DNA from: JAKJEP01 sp964580995
GTDB lineage: Bacteria; Planctomycetota; Phycisphaerae; Sedimentisphaerales; SM23-30
Assembly (NCBI GenBank): GCA_964580995.1
Contig: CAZOMV010000087.1
Coordinates: 1-25,486 of the forward strand
Direction: 5' to 3'
DNA length: 25,486 nt
Below, piece by piece: positions 7,817-16,024 of this stretch. The translations under genes were made by a program, and so were the position numbers. Under the pieces are notes generated by a model. That model saw only the letters and a list, made by a program, of their open reading frames with translations. It was not told the origin of the DNA and made no database searches. The first letter of the stretch is position 1, and the number at the start of each line of letters is the position of its first letter.

Positions 7817-7978
7817 GGAGTGTTAAAATTTGTGGTTAGTGCGTGTTGATGGAATAGAAACACCAAATGCAAGTGGTAGCAGCTCAGGTATTTGCTAAAT
7901 ACAGTTTACGATCTATCGTTATGGCGTTGCCTGTTTACCCGGGGGGTATTCCCACAAAGAAGGGGTTATGTGTGCATT
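7817..7978 (+). other. Untranslated leader of the C1/Hdr operon
   Basis: This stretch lies between the predicted transcription start and the first gene. It contains small inverted repeats: ACGAT-CT-ATCGT at 7909-7920 and TACCC-GGG-GGGTA at 7936-7948. The latter lies about 10 nt before the AAGAAGGGG ribosome-binding site and could affect its access. I recognise no riboswitch class. A 21-codon ORF beginning at ATG 7921 has no ribosome-binding site. Confidence 0.4.
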
Positions 7979-8386
7979 ATGGCTAAAAGCAAATTAGAGC
8001 GAACCGAATCCGTAAGGCTGGCATTTGGCGTCCATCCAGGTAAAGAAGCATTGGCGATGGCAGCAGTCCAATGCAAAGGTGAATCCCTCGATAATTCACC
8101 GGCGGGGGTATCGTCCGGGGGAGATTTGCAGGAATTTAAAAATATAACGAACCGGATGATGCAGGATGCCCTGCAAGTATGGGCGCAGCTTTGGGGAGAA
8201 TTGGAAAGCCGTGTCCCTTCGGAGGGCAGGGAATTACCGAGTGCCGCCAAAAAGGGTACCTCCTCTTATGAATGGTCTGAATTCATCGAGAAAATGTGGC
8301 TGCTGAGGCACTATCTCGATTTTACCAAACGGTTAAGCCAGCAGGAGCAGCAAACCACGCATCCAATTTATATGACAAACGAGTAA
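7979..8386 (+). CDS. Unknown 135-aa protein, first gene of the operon
   Basis: I do not recognise this protein. It is soluble, with no signal peptide or membrane segment, and has one cysteine. A low-complexity Gly/Ser-rich middle is followed by a C-terminal half predicted to be helical and rich in Trp and Gln (around DALQVWAQLWGELE and EFIEKMWLLRHYLDFTKRL). The start is ATG 7979. An in-frame GTG at 7970 lies closer (5 nt) to the AGAAGGGG ribosome-binding site and is a good alternative. The gene directly follows the sigma-54 promoter and precedes a divergent mvhD by 21 bp, so it belongs to the operon. With no cofactor motif, it may be a small structural or regulatory subunit, which is inference only. 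Confidence 0.65.
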   Translation: MAKSKLERTESVRLAFGVHPGKEALAMAAVQCKGESLDNSPAGVSSGGDLQEFKNITNRMMQDALQVWAQLWGELESRVPSEGRELPSAAKKGTSSYEWSEFIEKMWLLRHYLDFTKRLSQQEQQTTHPIYMTNE

Positions 8387-8407
8387 AGCGTAAGGAGCCA
8401 GGCAGCC

Positions 8408-8827
8408 TTGAAATTACACCTTTTTTATTGTTCTAACAGTGTTGATGGTAACGAATTACATCAATGCTGCAGCCGCTTGAAGGAAGATGCCATCACATTA
8501 ATTGATCTTCCCTGTTCCGGAAAGGTAACGATTCCCTACCTGATGAAGGCATTTGAAACAGGTGCCGATGGTGTGCTGATTCTTACCTGCAAAGTGGGAG
8601 ATTGTCATTATCTGGAGGGAAATCTGCGTGCCGGCAAGCGGGCTGAAATGGTGGGTACACTGCTGGAAGAGATCGGATTGGGCCGCCAGCGTATATCGGT
8701 TATTCCATGGACGGACGAGGGGACCGATCATACCATTCGGGAAATCGAAACATTCCGGGAAACTGTAAAAAATCTTTCTTCCAGCCAGGTTACAGGTTCG
8801 CCGAGCGAGCGAATCATTATAAGGTAA
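8408..8827 (+). CDS. Divergent MvhD/FrhD-like hydrogenase iron-sulfur subunit
   Basis: MvhD carries a [2Fe-2S] cluster and passes electrons to HdrA in Hdr complexes. The family pattern is clear: PCSGKVTIPYLMKAFETGAD (residues 35-54) and CKVGDCHYLEGNLRA (61-75), a normal length of 139 aa. The usual N-terminal Cys-x2-Cys (as in CCHYCAY of the second MvhD at 21508) is missing. Here only C8 and then C20-C21 occur, with C36, C61 and C66 further on. The cluster may therefore be bound differently or lost. The start is TTG 8408, 10 nt after AAGGAG. A paralogue with all expected cysteines is encoded near the operon's end, so this copy may be a specialised adaptor or a subunit for another partner. Confidence 0.85.
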   Translation: MKLHLFYCSNSVDGNELHQCCSRLKEDAITLIDLPCSGKVTIPYLMKAFETGADGVLILTCKVGDCHYLEGNLRAGKRAEMVGTLLEEIGLGRQRISVIPWTDEGTDHTIREIETFRETVKNLSSSQVTGSPSERIIIR

Positions 8828-8873
8828 AATAAACCGTACCCGAAAATTCACAAGATAAGGAAAGTTTACAACA

Positions 8874-9782
8874 TTGAAATCGGACAGTAAATTAGCAAAG
8901 AAAATTAAAAAGGGTGACTTTGTAATAACCGCCGAACTAATGCCCCAGGCAGAGAGCGGGGAGCAATCGCTGCTGGCCGCCGCAAAGGTGCTGGGGGGCA
9001 ATGGCATCGCGGCGGTGAATGTAGCAGACAATCATTATGGCACGGTCATGTCGAGCCTGGCGGCTTCGGTGGTGTTGAGCCGGGAGGGAGTGGAGCCGGT
9101 TTTCCAGATGGTTACGCGCGACCGGAACCGGATAGCGCTGCAGTCCGATGTAATGGGCGCTGCTTGTCTGGGGATAAAAAACGTGCTGTGCTTAACCGGG
9201 TATCACCAGAGCCTGACGGGGAATGAAGCCTCTGCCAACGTGTTTGATATTGATTCGATACAATGGATCGCCCTGATGAAACGCATGCGGGATGAGGGAT
9301 GTTTACTGGATGGAACGGCCTTGCAGGGCGATTTTGGGATACTGATCGGAGCGGTGGCCAATCCCTTCCTGATGCCGCTGGAATTGAATATGATTCGTCT
9401 GGCGAAGAAAGTGGAAGCGGGGGCCGATTTTATCCAGACCCAGGCGGTTTTCGACAGCGAAAAGTTTGAGACGTGGATTGCGGCGGCAAATCGGGAGGGA
9501 ATTACTGGAAAAACAGCGATACTCGCCGGTGTTATGCCGCTGGACAGTGCCGAGGAAGCGAAAAAATATTGTGAAAGGTACACCGATTTTGTCATTCCGG
9601 ATCAAGTGCTGGAGCGTCTGGAGGGGGCCGGAAGCGCCGAAGCGCAAAAGAAAGAAGGCCTGGCCCTGTTTGCCGAAACGGTTCGAAAATTGAAAACCAT
9701 AAAAGGGGTGCGCGGTATCCATATTCTTTCCGGCGGCAAGGAATCCAGGATCCCCGAGTTGCTGGCTGCAGCCGGATTGTAA
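8874..9782 (+). CDS. metF: Methylenetetrahydrofolate reductase, MetF (short type)
   Basis: This flavin-dependent TIM-barrel enzyme reduces methylene-tetrahydrofolate to methyl-tetrahydrofolate. That is the last step before methyl transfer in the Wood-Ljungdahl methyl branch and also feeds methionine synthesis. Family motifs in order: TAELMPQ with the catalytic-type Glu21, ADNHYGTVMSSLAA (residues 51-64), FQMVTRDRNRIALQSD (77-92), GIKNVLCLTGYHQ, DFIQTQAVFD and the C-terminal GVRGIHILSGGKES. At 302 aa it matches the bacterial form that lacks its own NAD(P)H-binding domain and works with MetV, encoded last in this operon. The start is TTG 8874 with AAGGAAA 10 nt upstream. Confidence 0.93.
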   Translation: MKSDSKLAKKIKKGDFVITAELMPQAESGEQSLLAAAKVLGGNGIAAVNVADNHYGTVMSSLAASVVLSREGVEPVFQMVTRDRNRIALQSDVMGAACLGIKNVLCLTGYHQSLTGNEASANVFDIDSIQWIALMKRMRDEGCLLDGTALQGDFGILIGAVANPFLMPLELNMIRLAKKVEAGADFIQTQAVFDSEKFETWIAAANREGITGKTAILAGVMPLDSAEEAKKYCERYTDFVIPDQVLERLEGAGSAEAQKKEGLALFAETVRKLKTIKGVRGIHILSGGKESRIPELLAAAGL

Positions 9783-9798
9783 CACAAGGTAAGTCTTT

Positions 9799-11205
9799 AT
9801 GCCGAAAAAATACCATATCAAAACGTGTCCTGTACCGCCGCGTTGTCCCCGCGTCGGCAAATATGGCATCATGGATTGGCGGGAGGATTGTGCCCGGTGC
9901 CATAACTGCGTGAAGAAAGCCTGCGTGTACGACCGCCACCGCCAGGAGCTGGAGTACATACGCAATCTGGATACGGTGGAAGCGTTGTTTTTTGATTGCA
10001 TGGGTTGTTTGTCCTGTGTGCAGGAATGCACGAAGGCACTTTTAAAACTTTCCCTCAATCCTGTATATGAACGGATGGGCAACAGCTATTGGACCCCGGA
10101 TATCATTCACACCACCTGGCTGCAGGCGGAAACCGCTAAGATTCCGGTTTCCGGAGCGGGGTATCGGGGCCGGTTTTCCGGGCCGGGATTCGATTCGATG
10201 TGGACAGATATGTCAGAAATTGTTCGCCCGACGCGGGATGGCATTCATGGCCGCGAATACATCAGCACCTCGGTGGATATCGGCAGGAAACCGGCGTTTT
10301 TGACTTTTCAGGAAGGCGAATCCACCACCGAGATGGGGACTCTTATCGACAATCCCATGCCGTTGATTCTGGATATGATGCCGGGCGAGTTTCGCTTGCC
10401 GATACTGGAGCCGGCGATTCTGGCTGCCGCTAAAAACACGGATTTACTTGCCTTGATTAACGCGCATCAGTGGCCCCAACTTCGTGAAATAGCAATGCCC
10501 TATCTGAATCACATTGCCTTTTACCTGGACGATGGGGCGGAGATCCTTGCCCCGGAAATACTAAAACACACCCGGCTGGTGGAACTATCCGACAGCCAAG
10601 ATGTACGGAAACGAATCGAAGAAATTAAAAAGATTCATCCCCGGATCGTGGCGGCGGTTCGCGTGGAGTTGACGACACCGGGTGTCGAGCGGGCAATTGA
10701 ATTAGGCCGAACCGGCATCGAAGCGATCCATCTGGTTGCGGATTTGAACGGCAATGAAATCGGGGCCAATCCCCCCCGATTTTTGAAAGATATGATTCGT
10801 CACATTCACGACGCCCTGATAGCGAATGGGCATCGGGATGAAGTGACTCTGATCGCCGGCGGCGGCATCGCGCTGGCGGAACATATGGCCAAGGGCATTA
10901 TTTGCGGAGCGGATCTGGTTTCGATCAATCTGCCGCTTTTAATCGGGTTGGAATGCCATTTGTGCCAACGATGCGAACCGGGGATGTTGTGCCCGGCGAA
11001 GCTGGACCATGTGGAAACGGAGTATTGTGTCGGGCGGATGACCAATCTCATCGCCGCGTGGCATGGACAATTGACCGAAGTGATGGGGGCCATGGGGATG
11101 CGTGAAATCCGCCGGCTGCGTGGTGAAGTGGGGCGTGCGATGTTTTATGAAGACCTAGAGGAGCAGATCTTTGGCAAACTTTTCGGTTCCAGAAAACCAG
11201 CTTAA
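9799..11205 (+). CDS. Glutamate-synthase-like FMN/Fe-S subunit, divergent paralogue
   Basis: This 468-aa protein is related to the FMN-binding synthase domain of glutamate synthase (GltB). Two [4Fe-4S] motifs are near the N-terminus: C31, C34, C37, C42 and C67, C70, C73, C77. The C-terminal half keeps the phosphate-binding AGGGIALAEHMAKGI pattern and a cluster motif CHLCQRCEPGMLC (around residues 385-398). The middle lacks the GGGMSFGS loop, and where the next gene has DGGYGGTGAAP this one reads DLNGNEIGANPP. The active site thus looks altered, and the protein may act as an electron-transfer or structural partner of its neighbour. It is 16 bp after metF with AAGG at 8 nt, and overlaps the next gene by 35 bp. 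Confidence 0.8.
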   Translation: MPKKYHIKTCPVPPRCPRVGKYGIMDWREDCARCHNCVKKACVYDRHRQELEYIRNLDTVEALFFDCMGCLSCVQECTKALLKLSLNPVYERMGNSYWTPDIIHTTWLQAETAKIPVSGAGYRGRFSGPGFDSMWTDMSEIVRPTRDGIHGREYISTSVDIGRKPAFLTFQEGESTTEMGTLIDNPMPLILDMMPGEFRLPILEPAILAAAKNTDLLALINAHQWPQLREIAMPYLNHIAFYLDDGAEILAPEILKHTRLVELSDSQDVRKRIEEIKKIHPRIVAAVRVELTTPGVERAIELGRTGIEAIHLVADLNGNEIGANPPRFLKDMIRHIHDALIANGHRDEVTLIAGGGIALAEHMAKGIICGADLVSINLPLLIGLECHLCQRCEPGMLCPAKLDHVETEYCVGRMTNLIAAWHGQLTEVMGAMGMREIRRLRGEVGRAMFYEDLEEQIFGKLFGSRKPA

Positions 11206-12754
11206 AGAATTACTGCCGGCCCACACCCTGGCAACGCGTGTGCCGCAGTACCAATGCGATCGGACCGTTCGTTCGGCACCAGCGCGGTATCGTAATGAGA
11301 TATCCAAATATATCCTTCGCCGCAGCGACCGATGCATTCGCTGCGGTCAATGTGCGTCCCTATGCCCACAGCAGGTTCATGTTCGCAAACCGGGTTATCC
11401 CTATTTTGCCGAAGGCCGATATCATGCCTGTATCGGCCCTTCCTGTGAAAATACGGATCATTATTGCGTGGCGAAATGCCCCCAGGGGGCCTTGGAGATC
11501 ACCGAAAACCCGATGATCGAGGCTTTGGGGGATTATCGCTGGCCGTTAGATATGATTCTGGCTACCTGGAAAATGGCGGAAACGGGCGATGTTCCGCCGC
11601 CGGAATACGGACTGGAGTACCAATACGGCAATTCTGGAGGAGGATTCGACAAGCTCCGGTTTAAATTCCCGCAAACACCGGCGGTGATGCTGGCGGCGGA
11701 TGAAATTGATACCAGCCTCGAACTGAATCGCCGGGACGACGGCCGGCCGCGGATCAAAATCGATGTTCCCTGGTATGGGGGAGGGATGTCGTTCGGATCG
11801 GTAAGCAACACCACCCAGTTGGCCAAGGCGCGGGCGGCGGTAGCCTGGAACACGTTTACCTGCACCGGGGAGGGTGGGTATATGGAACGGCTCCGACCCT
11901 ATGATGACCATGTGATTACGCAGGTGGCTACGGGACTATTCGGCATTCGTGAGGAAACGATCCAGCGGGTTCCCATTGTCGAGTTTAAATATGCCCAGGG
12001 CGCCAAGCCGGGGCTGGGCGGCCATTTGCTGGGCGACAAAAATACAATCAGCGTGTCCCGGATGCGGGAGGCGGTCAAGGGAATTTCATTGTTCTCTCCT
12101 TTCCCGTTTCACAGCGTGTATTCCATTGAAGATCATATGAAGCACCTCGATTGGATCAAGCACATTAACCGGCGTGCCCTGGTATCCACGAAGGTATCCA
12201 CGCCTACGGATGTGGATATGGTGGCGGTGGGCAGTTATTACGCCGGTACCCATATTGTCCATATTGACGGGGGGTACGGCGGTACTGGAGCCGCCCCGGA
12301 TATTGCCAAAAAGAATATCGCCATGCCGATTGAATACGCGATCCCCAAAGTGCATGGGTTTTTGGCAGCGGAAGGCGTCAGAGATGTCGTGACCTTAATC
12401 GCCAGCGGCGGCATACGCAATCCTTACGATGTCGCCAAGGCCATTGCTTTGGGCGCCGACGGCGTGGTCATTGGAACGGCGGAATTGATCGCCCTGGGGT
12501 GTGTCCGCTGCACGCGTTGCGAAAGCGGCCGCGGATGCCCGCGCAGTATCGCAACTACCGATGCGGAACTGGCCCCCCAAATGAATCTCGAGTGGGCAAC
12601 GCAGCGTGTGATCAATCTTTACAGCGCCTGGCGAAAAGAATTAATTCGCATTCTTCAAAAGCTGGGGCTGCGAAATGTGAAGGAATTGAGAGGTCGAACC
12701 GATTTGTTGATGCACATGGATTACACCTCGGGAAAGGAACAGGGCGAATTGTGA
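11171..12754 (+). CDS. Glutamate synthase FMN-binding subunit with N-terminal ferredoxin domain (GltB2-like)
   Basis: This is the synthase half of a split, archaeal-type glutamate synthase (527 aa). It would use FMN and Fe-S electrons to turn 2-oxoglutarate plus ammonia into glutamate. Two N-terminal [4Fe-4S] motifs are C55, C58, C61, C65 and C87, C92, C99, C103. The FMN barrel shows YGGGMSFGS (from Tyr202), DGGYGGTGAAP (from Asp366), LIASGGIRNPYDVAKAIALG and the cluster motif C444, C447, C450, C456 followed by RSIATTD, equivalent to the 3Fe-4S site of GltB. Translation starts at TTG 11171, inside the end of the previous gene, 7 nt after AGAGGAG. The next gene overlaps by GTGA. All expected active-site loops are present. 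Confidence 0.9.
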   Translation: MANFSVPENQLKELLPAHTLATRVPQYQCDRTVRSAPARYRNEISKYILRRSDRCIRCGQCASLCPQQVHVRKPGYPYFAEGRYHACIGPSCENTDHYCVAKCPQGALEITENPMIEALGDYRWPLDMILATWKMAETGDVPPPEYGLEYQYGNSGGGFDKLRFKFPQTPAVMLAADEIDTSLELNRRDDGRPRIKIDVPWYGGGMSFGSVSNTTQLAKARAAVAWNTFTCTGEGGYMERLRPYDDHVITQVATGLFGIREETIQRVPIVEFKYAQGAKPGLGGHLLGDKNTISVSRMREAVKGISLFSPFPFHSVYSIEDHMKHLDWIKHINRRALVSTKVSTPTDVDMVAVGSYYAGTHIVHIDGGYGGTGAAPDIAKKNIAMPIEYAIPKVHGFLAAEGVRDVVTLIASGGIRNPYDVAKAIALGADGVVIGTAELIALGCVRCTRCESGRGCPRSIATTDAELAPQMNLEWATQRVINLYSAWRKELIRILQKLGLRNVKELRGRTDLLMHMDYTSGKEQGEL

Positions 12755-15420
12755 AAAACGTCGAAGCGATCCAGCGATTACTCCATTGTAAAAAACGTCT
12801 CGTTCAGGAACTGGACGTTCCGAAAAAGGTCCGCAAGGGGGAAGAAGAAGGCGGCTGCGGGGTTGTCGGTTTTTGCTGCTCCGAACCGGTGGCCGGGCGT
12901 CACATTCACGAACCTTCCAAGCAAATGCATAATCGCGGGAACGGCAAGGGCGGCGGGATTGCCGCCGTGGGCTTTGTCCCGGAGCAACTGGGAGTCAGCC
13001 GGGAGGTGCTGGACGACTGTTATATGCTGCATATTGCCCTTCTGGATCCCGGTGTCCGGGAGGAGATGGAAAAACGTTTCATCACCCCGCACTTTGATGT
13101 GGTATCGTCCCATCGTCTGAATACCTGTGACGATTGGAAATCGGTCCCGGGATTGGCCGTCAAACCGCCGGATGTCAGGCGGTATTTTGTGCAGGTCCAG
13201 CCGAAGGTTCTGGAGGCGTTTGCCGAGCAGCATCAGCTTCAAGAGCTTGATCCGGAAAAAATCGCCGATGAATTAGTCAATCAGAACAGTTTCAAACTCA
13301 ATCAGGAGTATTACGCCTCTCTCGGCAAACAGCGGGCTTTTGTGCTGTCGCACGGTAAAAACATTATGATCCTCAAAGTGGTAGGATACGCCGAAGCGGT
13401 GACGCAGTATTACCAGATTGAAGATTTATGCGCCCATGTGTGGATTGCCCACCAGCGGTATCCCACCAAAGGGCGGGTGTGGCATCCCGGCGGCGCCCAC
13501 CCCTTCGCCGGGATCAATATGGCGCTGGTGCACAACGGCGACTTTGCCAATTATCACTCGGTGAGCGAGTATCTGCACCAGCGTTCGATTTATCCGCAGT
13601 TTCTTACGGATACCGAGGTGTCGGCCCTGATGTTCGATCTTCTGGATCGAACCTATGAATATCCGCTGGAATATATTATCGAAGCGCTGGCGCCGACCAC
13701 GGAGTTGGACTTTGACCGGCTGCCGCCGGAGAAACAGCGGATATACCGGAGCATTCAGGCAACCCACATCCATGGTTCGCCGGACGGTCCCTGGTTCTTC
13801 ATTATCGCCCGCAACCAGACTCGCCAAAAACAATTTCAACTGCTGGGCATCACCGATACCGCCATGCTGCGACCGCAGGTGTTTGCTTTTTGTGACGGGG
13901 ATGTCCAGGTCGGATTAATCGCCTCGGAAAAACAGGCGATTGATGCGACGCTGCAGAGCCTTTCCCGGGCGGATGTGCGGATTTGCCCGGTGGCGGAGCG
14001 TTACTGGAACGCCCGGGGCGGCAGCTATGCCGATGGCGGGTCGTTTATTTTTAATGTAACTCCCCAGGATGATGGCCCATACCGCCTGAGCTGTACCGAC
14101 AAGTTCGGCCAACCGGTTGCCATGCCGAAAGGGAACGAACCGTGCGAATTCTCCCAGGGGATCTTGCTGCCCGCGGAAGCGGAAGAACGCCTGCAGACCG
14201 TCATCAACGAACGTTTTGCCCCGGACAATACCTATAAAATTTTCGAGATGATTTGCGAGCTTCTTCCGCAATGGACGTTTGATGAGCTTCGTTTCGCGTG
14301 CCGGCAAATCGCACAACAGGCGCGGGATGCGGCGAAAACCGCCGCCGCGATTGAAATTCTGACCTTGCTAAACGACCGAAAGTACGCCTATGGCAATAAG
14401 AAGCGAAGCCATATTCTTCATATCATTCGCGAAGAATTAAAGCAGATATTCCTGGGCCTGCCCCTCCTGGTCGCGGAACAAAAGTCAGACCATGCGTACC
14501 GTCTGATTACGTTTCAAACCAGGGACAAACTTCGGCCGCCGCGGGAGACGGAAACCACCCTGGTCATCGACGCCAGCGGTTTTTCTCCGGAAGGGAGCCA
14601 TTGCGACGCTATTCTGCTGGTCGATGCCTTCATGAAGGGGTGGCGGCATTTTATTGTTTTCCAATGCAAAGGGCAGCGTTATATCGGCTGCGGCCTGGGG
14701 CCTAAAACGGAAGATGTCACCATCGATGTGTATGACAGTTGCGGGGATTATCTGGGGTCCGGCCTGGATGGCTTGACCTTGAACATACATGGCAATGCCC
14801 AGGATCAACTCGGGCAGATCTTCAAACGCGGGAAACTGGTTATCCACGGTGATGTCGGCCAAACCTTTATGTATGGCGCCAAGGGGGGGGAAGTGTATGT
14901 GCTGGGGAATGCCGCCGGCCGCCCGCTGATCAACTCGGTGGGCAGTCCCAAGGTGGTGATCAACGGCACCTGCCTGGATTTTCTGGCGGAATCCTTTATG
15001 GCGGGCGATCCTCTGACCGGCGGGGGATTTGTGATTCTCAACGGAATTCGTTTGGATGAGGATGCCAATGTCGTTCCGCTGCCGGAACCTTACCCGGGCA
15101 GCAATCTGTTTTCTCTGGCCTCCGGCGGAGCGATTTATGTGCGGGATCCGCACCGGGTGATGGTGGATGAGCAATTAAACGCCGGCCGGTATGTTTCCCT
15201 TAGCGATGAGGATTGGGATTTGATCGTACCATATCTGGAAGAAAACGAACGGTTGTTCGGCATCAAGATCAAGGATCTGCTTACCGTGGATGGCAAACCG
15301 CGAAAACCGGCGAAAGTGTATCGCAAAGTAATACCCGCCGGCAGCAGCATTCCCAATCCGGAAACCGATGAGGTGATGATCGAGGAAGAAGAGACGGAAG
15401 AAATGACGGTCAGTCAGTGA
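12751..15420 (+). CDS. Class II glutamine amidotransferase fused to a GXGXG (GltB C-terminal) domain
   Basis: This 889-aa protein supplies the glutaminase function of a split glutamate synthase. An open frame extends upstream to 12499, but I choose GTG 12751, which overlaps the previous stop as GTGA and follows AAAGGAACAGGG. The nucleophile is Cys36 in EEEGG-CGVVGF, so a 35-residue propeptide must be removed to expose an N-terminal cysteine. Other class II residues are present: AHQRYPT with Arg236, and HNGD with Asn262, Gly263 and Asp264. Residues from about 640 to 815 form a glycine-repeat GXGXG beta-helix (GCGLGP, GSGLDG, GDVGQT, GGEVYVLGNAAG). In GltB this domain links the two active sites. 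Archaeal versions usually keep amidotransferase and GXGXG on separate genes, so the fusion is worth noting. The C-terminus is very acidic. Confidence 0.9.
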   Translation: MKNVEAIQRLLHCKKRLVQELDVPKKVRKGEEEGGCGVVGFCCSEPVAGRHIHEPSKQMHNRGNGKGGGIAAVGFVPEQLGVSREVLDDCYMLHIALLDPGVREEMEKRFITPHFDVVSSHRLNTCDDWKSVPGLAVKPPDVRRYFVQVQPKVLEAFAEQHQLQELDPEKIADELVNQNSFKLNQEYYASLGKQRAFVLSHGKNIMILKVVGYAEAVTQYYQIEDLCAHVWIAHQRYPTKGRVWHPGGAHPFAGINMALVHNGDFANYHSVSEYLHQRSIYPQFLTDTEVSALMFDLLDRTYEYPLEYIIEALAPTTELDFDRLPPEKQRIYRSIQATHIHGSPDGPWFFIIARNQTRQKQFQLLGITDTAMLRPQVFAFCDGDVQVGLIASEKQAIDATLQSLSRADVRICPVAERYWNARGGSYADGGSFIFNVTPQDDGPYRLSCTDKFGQPVAMPKGNEPCEFSQGILLPAEAEERLQTVINERFAPDNTYKIFEMICELLPQWTFDELRFACRQIAQQARDAAKTAAAIEILTLLNDRKYAYGNKKRSHILHIIREELKQIFLGLPLLVAEQKSDHAYRLITFQTRDKLRPPRETETTLVIDASGFSPEGSHCDAILLVDAFMKGWRHFIVFQCKGQRYIGCGLGPKTEDVTIDVYDSCGDYLGSGLDGLTLNIHGNAQDQLGQIFKRGKLVIHGDVGQTFMYGAKGGEVYVLGNAAGRPLINSVGSPKVVINGTCLDFLAESFMAGDPLTGGGFVILNGIRLDEDANVVPLPEPYPGSNLFSLASGGAIYVRDPHRVMVDEQLNAGRYVSLSDEDWDLIVPYLEENERLFGIKIKDLLTVDGKPRKPAKVYRKVIPAGSSIPNPETDEVMIEEEETEEMTVSQ

Positions 15421-15463
15421 CTGGCTTTTGCAAAGGCAACCATTACCAGGAACGATATAAACC

Positions 15464-16024
15464 ATGACCTTACGGATATCCAAAAACAAATCGGCCCCCG
15501 GATTGCCGGCGGAGATTGAAAAGCGAACGGGCGTGGATCTTGGCGTCTGTTTCCAGTGCAAGAAATGCTCCAGCGGCTGTGCGGTGGGTGATCTGGTGCA
15601 ATCCCCTCCTTCGGAGATTATGCGGCGGCTGCATCTGGGGGCGGGGGAAGATCTGCTGGAAAGCGATTTGATCTGGACCTGTGCGTCCTGCGGGACCTGC
15701 TCCGGCCGATGTCCCATGGGAATCGACGTGGCGGCGGTGATGGACGCCTTGCGGGAGCTGTCCCTGGAACGCGGCAAAGGCAAAGGGACGCCGCAGGTAT
15801 TTAACCGGGCCTTTCTGAACTCGGTGAAAAAGCACGGGCGGACGTATGAGATGGGAATGGTGACCGCTTATAAACTGGGCAGCGGTGCTTTTATGGGGGA
15901 TGTGGATAAATTCCCGATGATGTTAAAAAAAGGCAAACTGCCGCTGCTGCCGTCGTCGGGCGCTGACAAAAAAACGGTGAAGCGTATTTTTAATACGCTG
16001 CGGCCCAAAAAGGGGGCTAAATGA
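15464..16024 (+). CDS. hdrC: Heterodisulfide-reductase-like subunit C (HdrC)
   Basis: This small ferredoxin-type subunit passes electrons from HdrA to HdrB. It has two classic [4Fe-4S] motifs: C29, C32, C35, C39 and C73, C76, C79, C83 (CASCGTCSGRCPMGID). At 186 aa it has the usual length. The C-terminal tail is basic. There is no membrane segment, so the protein is cytoplasmic. The ORF begins 43 bp after the amidotransferase gene and overlaps hdrB as ATGA, so translation of the two should be coupled. In a bacterium without coenzyme M or B chemistry, an HdrBC pair next to metF and metV probably hands electrons to the MetF-MetV module. That role is inferred. Confidence 0.92.
   Translation: MTLRISKNKSAPGLPAEIEKRTGVDLGVCFQCKKCSSGCAVGDLVQSPPSEIMRRLHLGAGEDLLESDLIWTCASCGTCSGRCPMGIDVAAVMDALRELSLERGKGKGTPQVFNRAFLNSVKKHGRTYEMGMVTAYKLGSGAFMGDVDKFPMMLKKGKLPLLPSSGADKKTVKRIFNTLRPKKGAK

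Noticed and set aside
7921..7986. 21-codon leader peptide overlapping the first operon gene
   Set aside because: It has no ribosome-binding site and no run of regulatory codons.
12499..12750. N-terminal extension of the amidotransferase gene
   Set aside because: This part overlaps the end of the FMN-subunit gene out of frame and is not family-like. GTG 12751 with a GTGA overlap gives a normal class II propeptide.
14485..15174. 229-aa minus-strand frame inside the amidotransferase gene
   Set aside because: A shadow of a GC-rich coding region. The plus-strand product has clear GXGXG repeats.
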